Positions 7,439 through 8,231 of a DNA stretch of 8,231 nt are shown here, piece by piece. Position numbers and translations under genes: made by a program. Location of the stretch: contig USHA01000086.1 in NCBI GenBank assembly GCA_900554325.1, positions 1 to 8,231 of the forward strand. Direction: 5' to 3'. Position 1 is the first letter of the stretch; each line of letters opens with the position of its first letter. This stretch comes from an uncultured Collinsella sp. Lineage in GTDB: Bacteria > Actinomycetota > Coriobacteriia > Coriobacteriales > Coriobacteriaceae. The notes beneath the pieces are model-generated. The model saw only the letters and a list, made by a program, of their open reading frames with translations. It was not told the origin of the DNA and did not search any database.

Positions 7439-7474
7439 CCACCACAAAGGGACAGGCACCTTTGTGGTGGTTTT
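7439..7474 (+). terminator. Intrinsic terminator of the murT-gatD operon, REP-like core
   Basis: A perfect 12-bp stem (7439-7450 with 7459-7470) with an eight-base loop GACAGGCA is followed by TTTT. It starts eight bases after the murT-gatD stop. The GGGACAGGCACC core, read on the minus strand, resembles the hairpin at 100-130, so it may be a recruited dispersed repeat. Confidence 0.85.
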
Positions 7475-7511
7475 CCAGTTTGCCAACGATATACGCGCCG
7501 GCAAAAAAGTC

Positions 7512-7520
7512 TGCTATACT
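7512..7520 (+). promoter_or_regulatory. Extended -10 promoter of tRNA-Glu
   Basis: TGCTATACT is an extended -10 element (TG-n-TATACT) ending ten bases before the mature tRNA 5' end, so transcription should start just before the tRNA. No convincing -35 is present at 16-18 bases upstream. Confidence 0.6.
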
Positions 7521-7530
7521 CTTTCCCGCT

Positions 7531-7607
7531 GTCCCCATCGTCTAGCGGCCAAGGACGCCACCCTTTCAAGGTGGATATCGCGGGTTCGAATCCCGCTGGG
7601 GGCACCA
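7531..7607 (+). tRNA. tRNA-Glu (anticodon TTC)
   Basis: A complete cloverleaf: acceptor GTCCCCA (7531-7537) pairs with TGGGGGC (7597-7603) with one G-T wobble; D arm GTCT/GGAC; anticodon stem CCACC/GGTGG (7558-7562 and 7570-7574) with loop CTTTCAA, anticodon TTC at 7565-7567; T arm GCGGG-TTCGAAT-CCCGC (7580-7596). Discriminator A7604 and an encoded CCA (7605-7607) follow. It reads GAA and GAG codons. Its last 18 bases are repeated at 7778-7795. Confidence 0.97.
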
Positions 7608-7679
7608 TTTAAACTGAGAAGCCCGTTGCCCTCGCGGTGACGGGCTTTTTGCTATCCATGTGCCGGGATTCGAACCCGA
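7590..7679 (+). repeat. Direct repeat copy 1: tRNA-Glu 3' end, terminator and inverted T-arm
   Basis: This 90-bp block starts inside the tRNA-Glu T loop, includes the acceptor and CCA, the terminator, and ends with a T-arm-like hairpin in reverse orientation (CGGGATTCGAACCCG, 7664-7678). That hairpin is the exact reverse complement of the tRNA's own T arm at 7581-7595. The block recurs at 7778-7869 with one substitution and two one-base insertions. Confidence 0.9.
7619..7650 (+). terminator. Intrinsic terminator of tRNA-Glu
   Basis: AAGCCCGTTGCC pairs with GGTGACGGGCTT (12 bp with two G-T wobbles) around loop CTCGC, with a run of five T ending at 7650. It begins 12 bases after the tRNA CCA. 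Confidence 0.9.
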
Positions 7680-7777
7680 CAGGGTGCGGAGCTGTGGAAA
7701 CGCGAAGCGTTTTCCAGCGCAGCACGCAAGGAGCGAAGTGACGCAGCGAAGGCGGGCGGCGCCAGCCGCACGCGGAC
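7680..7777. other. 98-bp GC-rich insert between the two direct repeats
   Basis: No gene is credible here. It contains a hairpin TGGAAACGC-GAA-GCGTTTTCCA (7695-7716, one bulged T), a second small hairpin GCGGC-GCCA-GCCGC (7756-7769), and GTGCGG (7684-7689) facing CCGCAC (7766-7771) that could close the whole insert into one structure. It may be what is left of a deleted integrated element, or an unrelated structured repeat. Confidence 0.5.
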
Positions 7778-7869
7778 ATCCCGCTGGGGGCACCATTTAA
7801 ACTGAGAAGCCCGTTGCCCTTGCGGTGACGGGCTTTTTGCTATCCATGTGCCGGGGATTCGAACCCCGA
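7778..7869 (+). repeat. Direct repeat copy 2: partial tRNA-Glu 3' end, terminator and inverted T-arm
   Basis: Bases 7778-7795 repeat the last 18 bases of tRNA-Glu including CCA, but there is no 5' tRNA part, so this is a fragment and not a tRNA gene. The terminator and the inverted T-arm hairpin (7852-7868) follow as in copy 1. Differences from copy 1 are one C-to-T change (7821) in the terminator loop, plus one extra G and one extra C on opposite arms of the inverted T-arm hairpin. Confidence 0.9.
7807..7838 (+). terminator. Second copy of the tRNA-Glu terminator
   Basis: It has the same stem as 7619-7650 with the loop changed to CTTGC, and the same T run. With no gene in front of it, it probably only backs up the first terminator. 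Confidence 0.75.
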
Positions 7870-7893
7870 GGGCATTAAATCACACTGTCATCC

Positions 7894-8128
7894 AAGGGCC
7901 CGTGGGCAAAAAATAGCAAATATGAGTACTGTTACCAATTTAGTAACAGCGATTGCATATCACCAGAAGGCGATTTAGACGCCAGGAATCCTACGGCGGA
8001 AGAATTGCAGGCTTTTATCAGCTAAGTACTTGGACATATGTTGCGTAACACAGCATATTTTACAAAAAAATAATGCTACAGCACTTGTGACAGTACTCAT
8101 ATTTGACGTTTTTTGCCCACGACCCCTT
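7894..8128. mobile_element. MITE-like element with 39-bp terminal inverted repeats
   Basis: Bases 7894-7932 match the reverse complement of 8090-8128 at 34 of 39 positions, including an unbroken 13-base stretch (7901-7913) and an unbroken 16-base stretch (7917-7932). The 235-bp element is AT-rich compared with the genes to its left and contains no credible reading frame; the longest start at its left end gives 18 codons. A small perfect hairpin CTGTTAC/GTAACAG (7929-7949) sits at the inner edge of the left repeat. I see no clear target-site duplication. It could be a non-autonomous transposable element or a palindromic dispersed repeat; a structured RNA is less likely. Confidence 0.6.
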
Positions 8129-8182
8129 ATTGCGTGGGTGAATCAGTTGCAAAACGGGCTTCAAAGCGTCCTTCTCAATCAG

Positions 8183-8214
8183 AACCACCCTTAAAAAGGG
8201 TGGTTTGCTCTTAG
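8183..8214 (+). terminator. Hairpin with weak T-tract, possible terminator
   Basis: A perfect 10-bp stem AACCACCCTT/AAGGGTGGTT (8183-8192 and 8196-8205) has a three-base loop and is followed by TGCTCTTA, a poor T-tract. No gene precedes it within 750 bases on this strand except the tRNA. It sits inside outer arms CGTGGGT (8133-8139) and ACCCACG (8221-8227), so it may be part of a larger repeat. Confidence 0.4.
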
Positions 8215-8231
8215 GGTATAACCCACGGGCC

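Noticed and set aside
7778..7795. Second tRNA-Glu gene
   Set aside because: Only the last 18 bases are present; no anticodon or D arm precedes them.
7279..7796. Minus-strand frames reading into VPPAGFEPA- and WCPQRDSNPRY-like peptides
   Set aside because: These are the familiar artefacts from translating the antisense strand of a tRNA gene and its repeat.

Overview
The window looks like chromosomal DNA from a GC-rich, anaerobic, Gram-positive gut actinobacterium, most likely Coriobacteriia and probably Collinsella or a close relative. This is inferred from the GC-rich codon use, the pairing of two fermentative alcohol dehydrogenases, and a MurT/GatD lipid II amidation enzyme encoded next to a tRNA gene. 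No marker gene fixes the species. The last ~360 bases are clearly more AT-rich than the rest.

Left third (1-2590, minus strand): an iron-dependent alcohol dehydrogenase (start 2590) is followed by a glycerol dehydrogenase gene, gldA (184-1284). They are distant paralogues of the same metal-dependent dehydrogenase superfamily. A strong intrinsic terminator lies between them and another follows gldA. They would fit glycerol or other polyol fermentation: GldA oxidises glycerol to dihydroxyacetone and the alcohol dehydrogenase re-oxidises reduced nicotinamide by reducing an aldehyde. An inverted repeat overlaps a possible -10 element just upstream of the alcohol dehydrogenase.

Middle (2591-3088): about 500 bases between divergent transcription units. 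I find no credible gene here, but there are several inverted repeats and two AAACGTTT palindromes.

Centre (3089-7431, plus strand): three co-oriented genes. Two adjacent helical-repeat (TPR-like) proteins of unknown function overlap by one base and are recognisably paralogous to each other. Then comes a 725-residue protein that joins MurT (Mur ligase with a four-cysteine zinc ribbon) to GatD (glutamine amidotransferase) in one chain. In staphylococci and streptococci these are two separate proteins that together amidate the D-glutamate of lipid II to D-isoglutamine. A perfect 12-bp hairpin terminator ends the unit.

Right end (7432-8231): tRNA-Glu(TTC) with an extended -10 promoter, an encoded CCA and a terminator. 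The last part of the tRNA, its terminator and an inverted T-arm-like hairpin are repeated 188 bp downstream, around a 98-bp GC-rich insert. This resembles an integration scar at a tRNA 3' end. Next is a 235-bp AT-rich element with 39-bp imperfect terminal inverted repeats and no gene, which looks like a MITE or other non-autonomous repeat. The window then ends in another hairpin-rich stretch.
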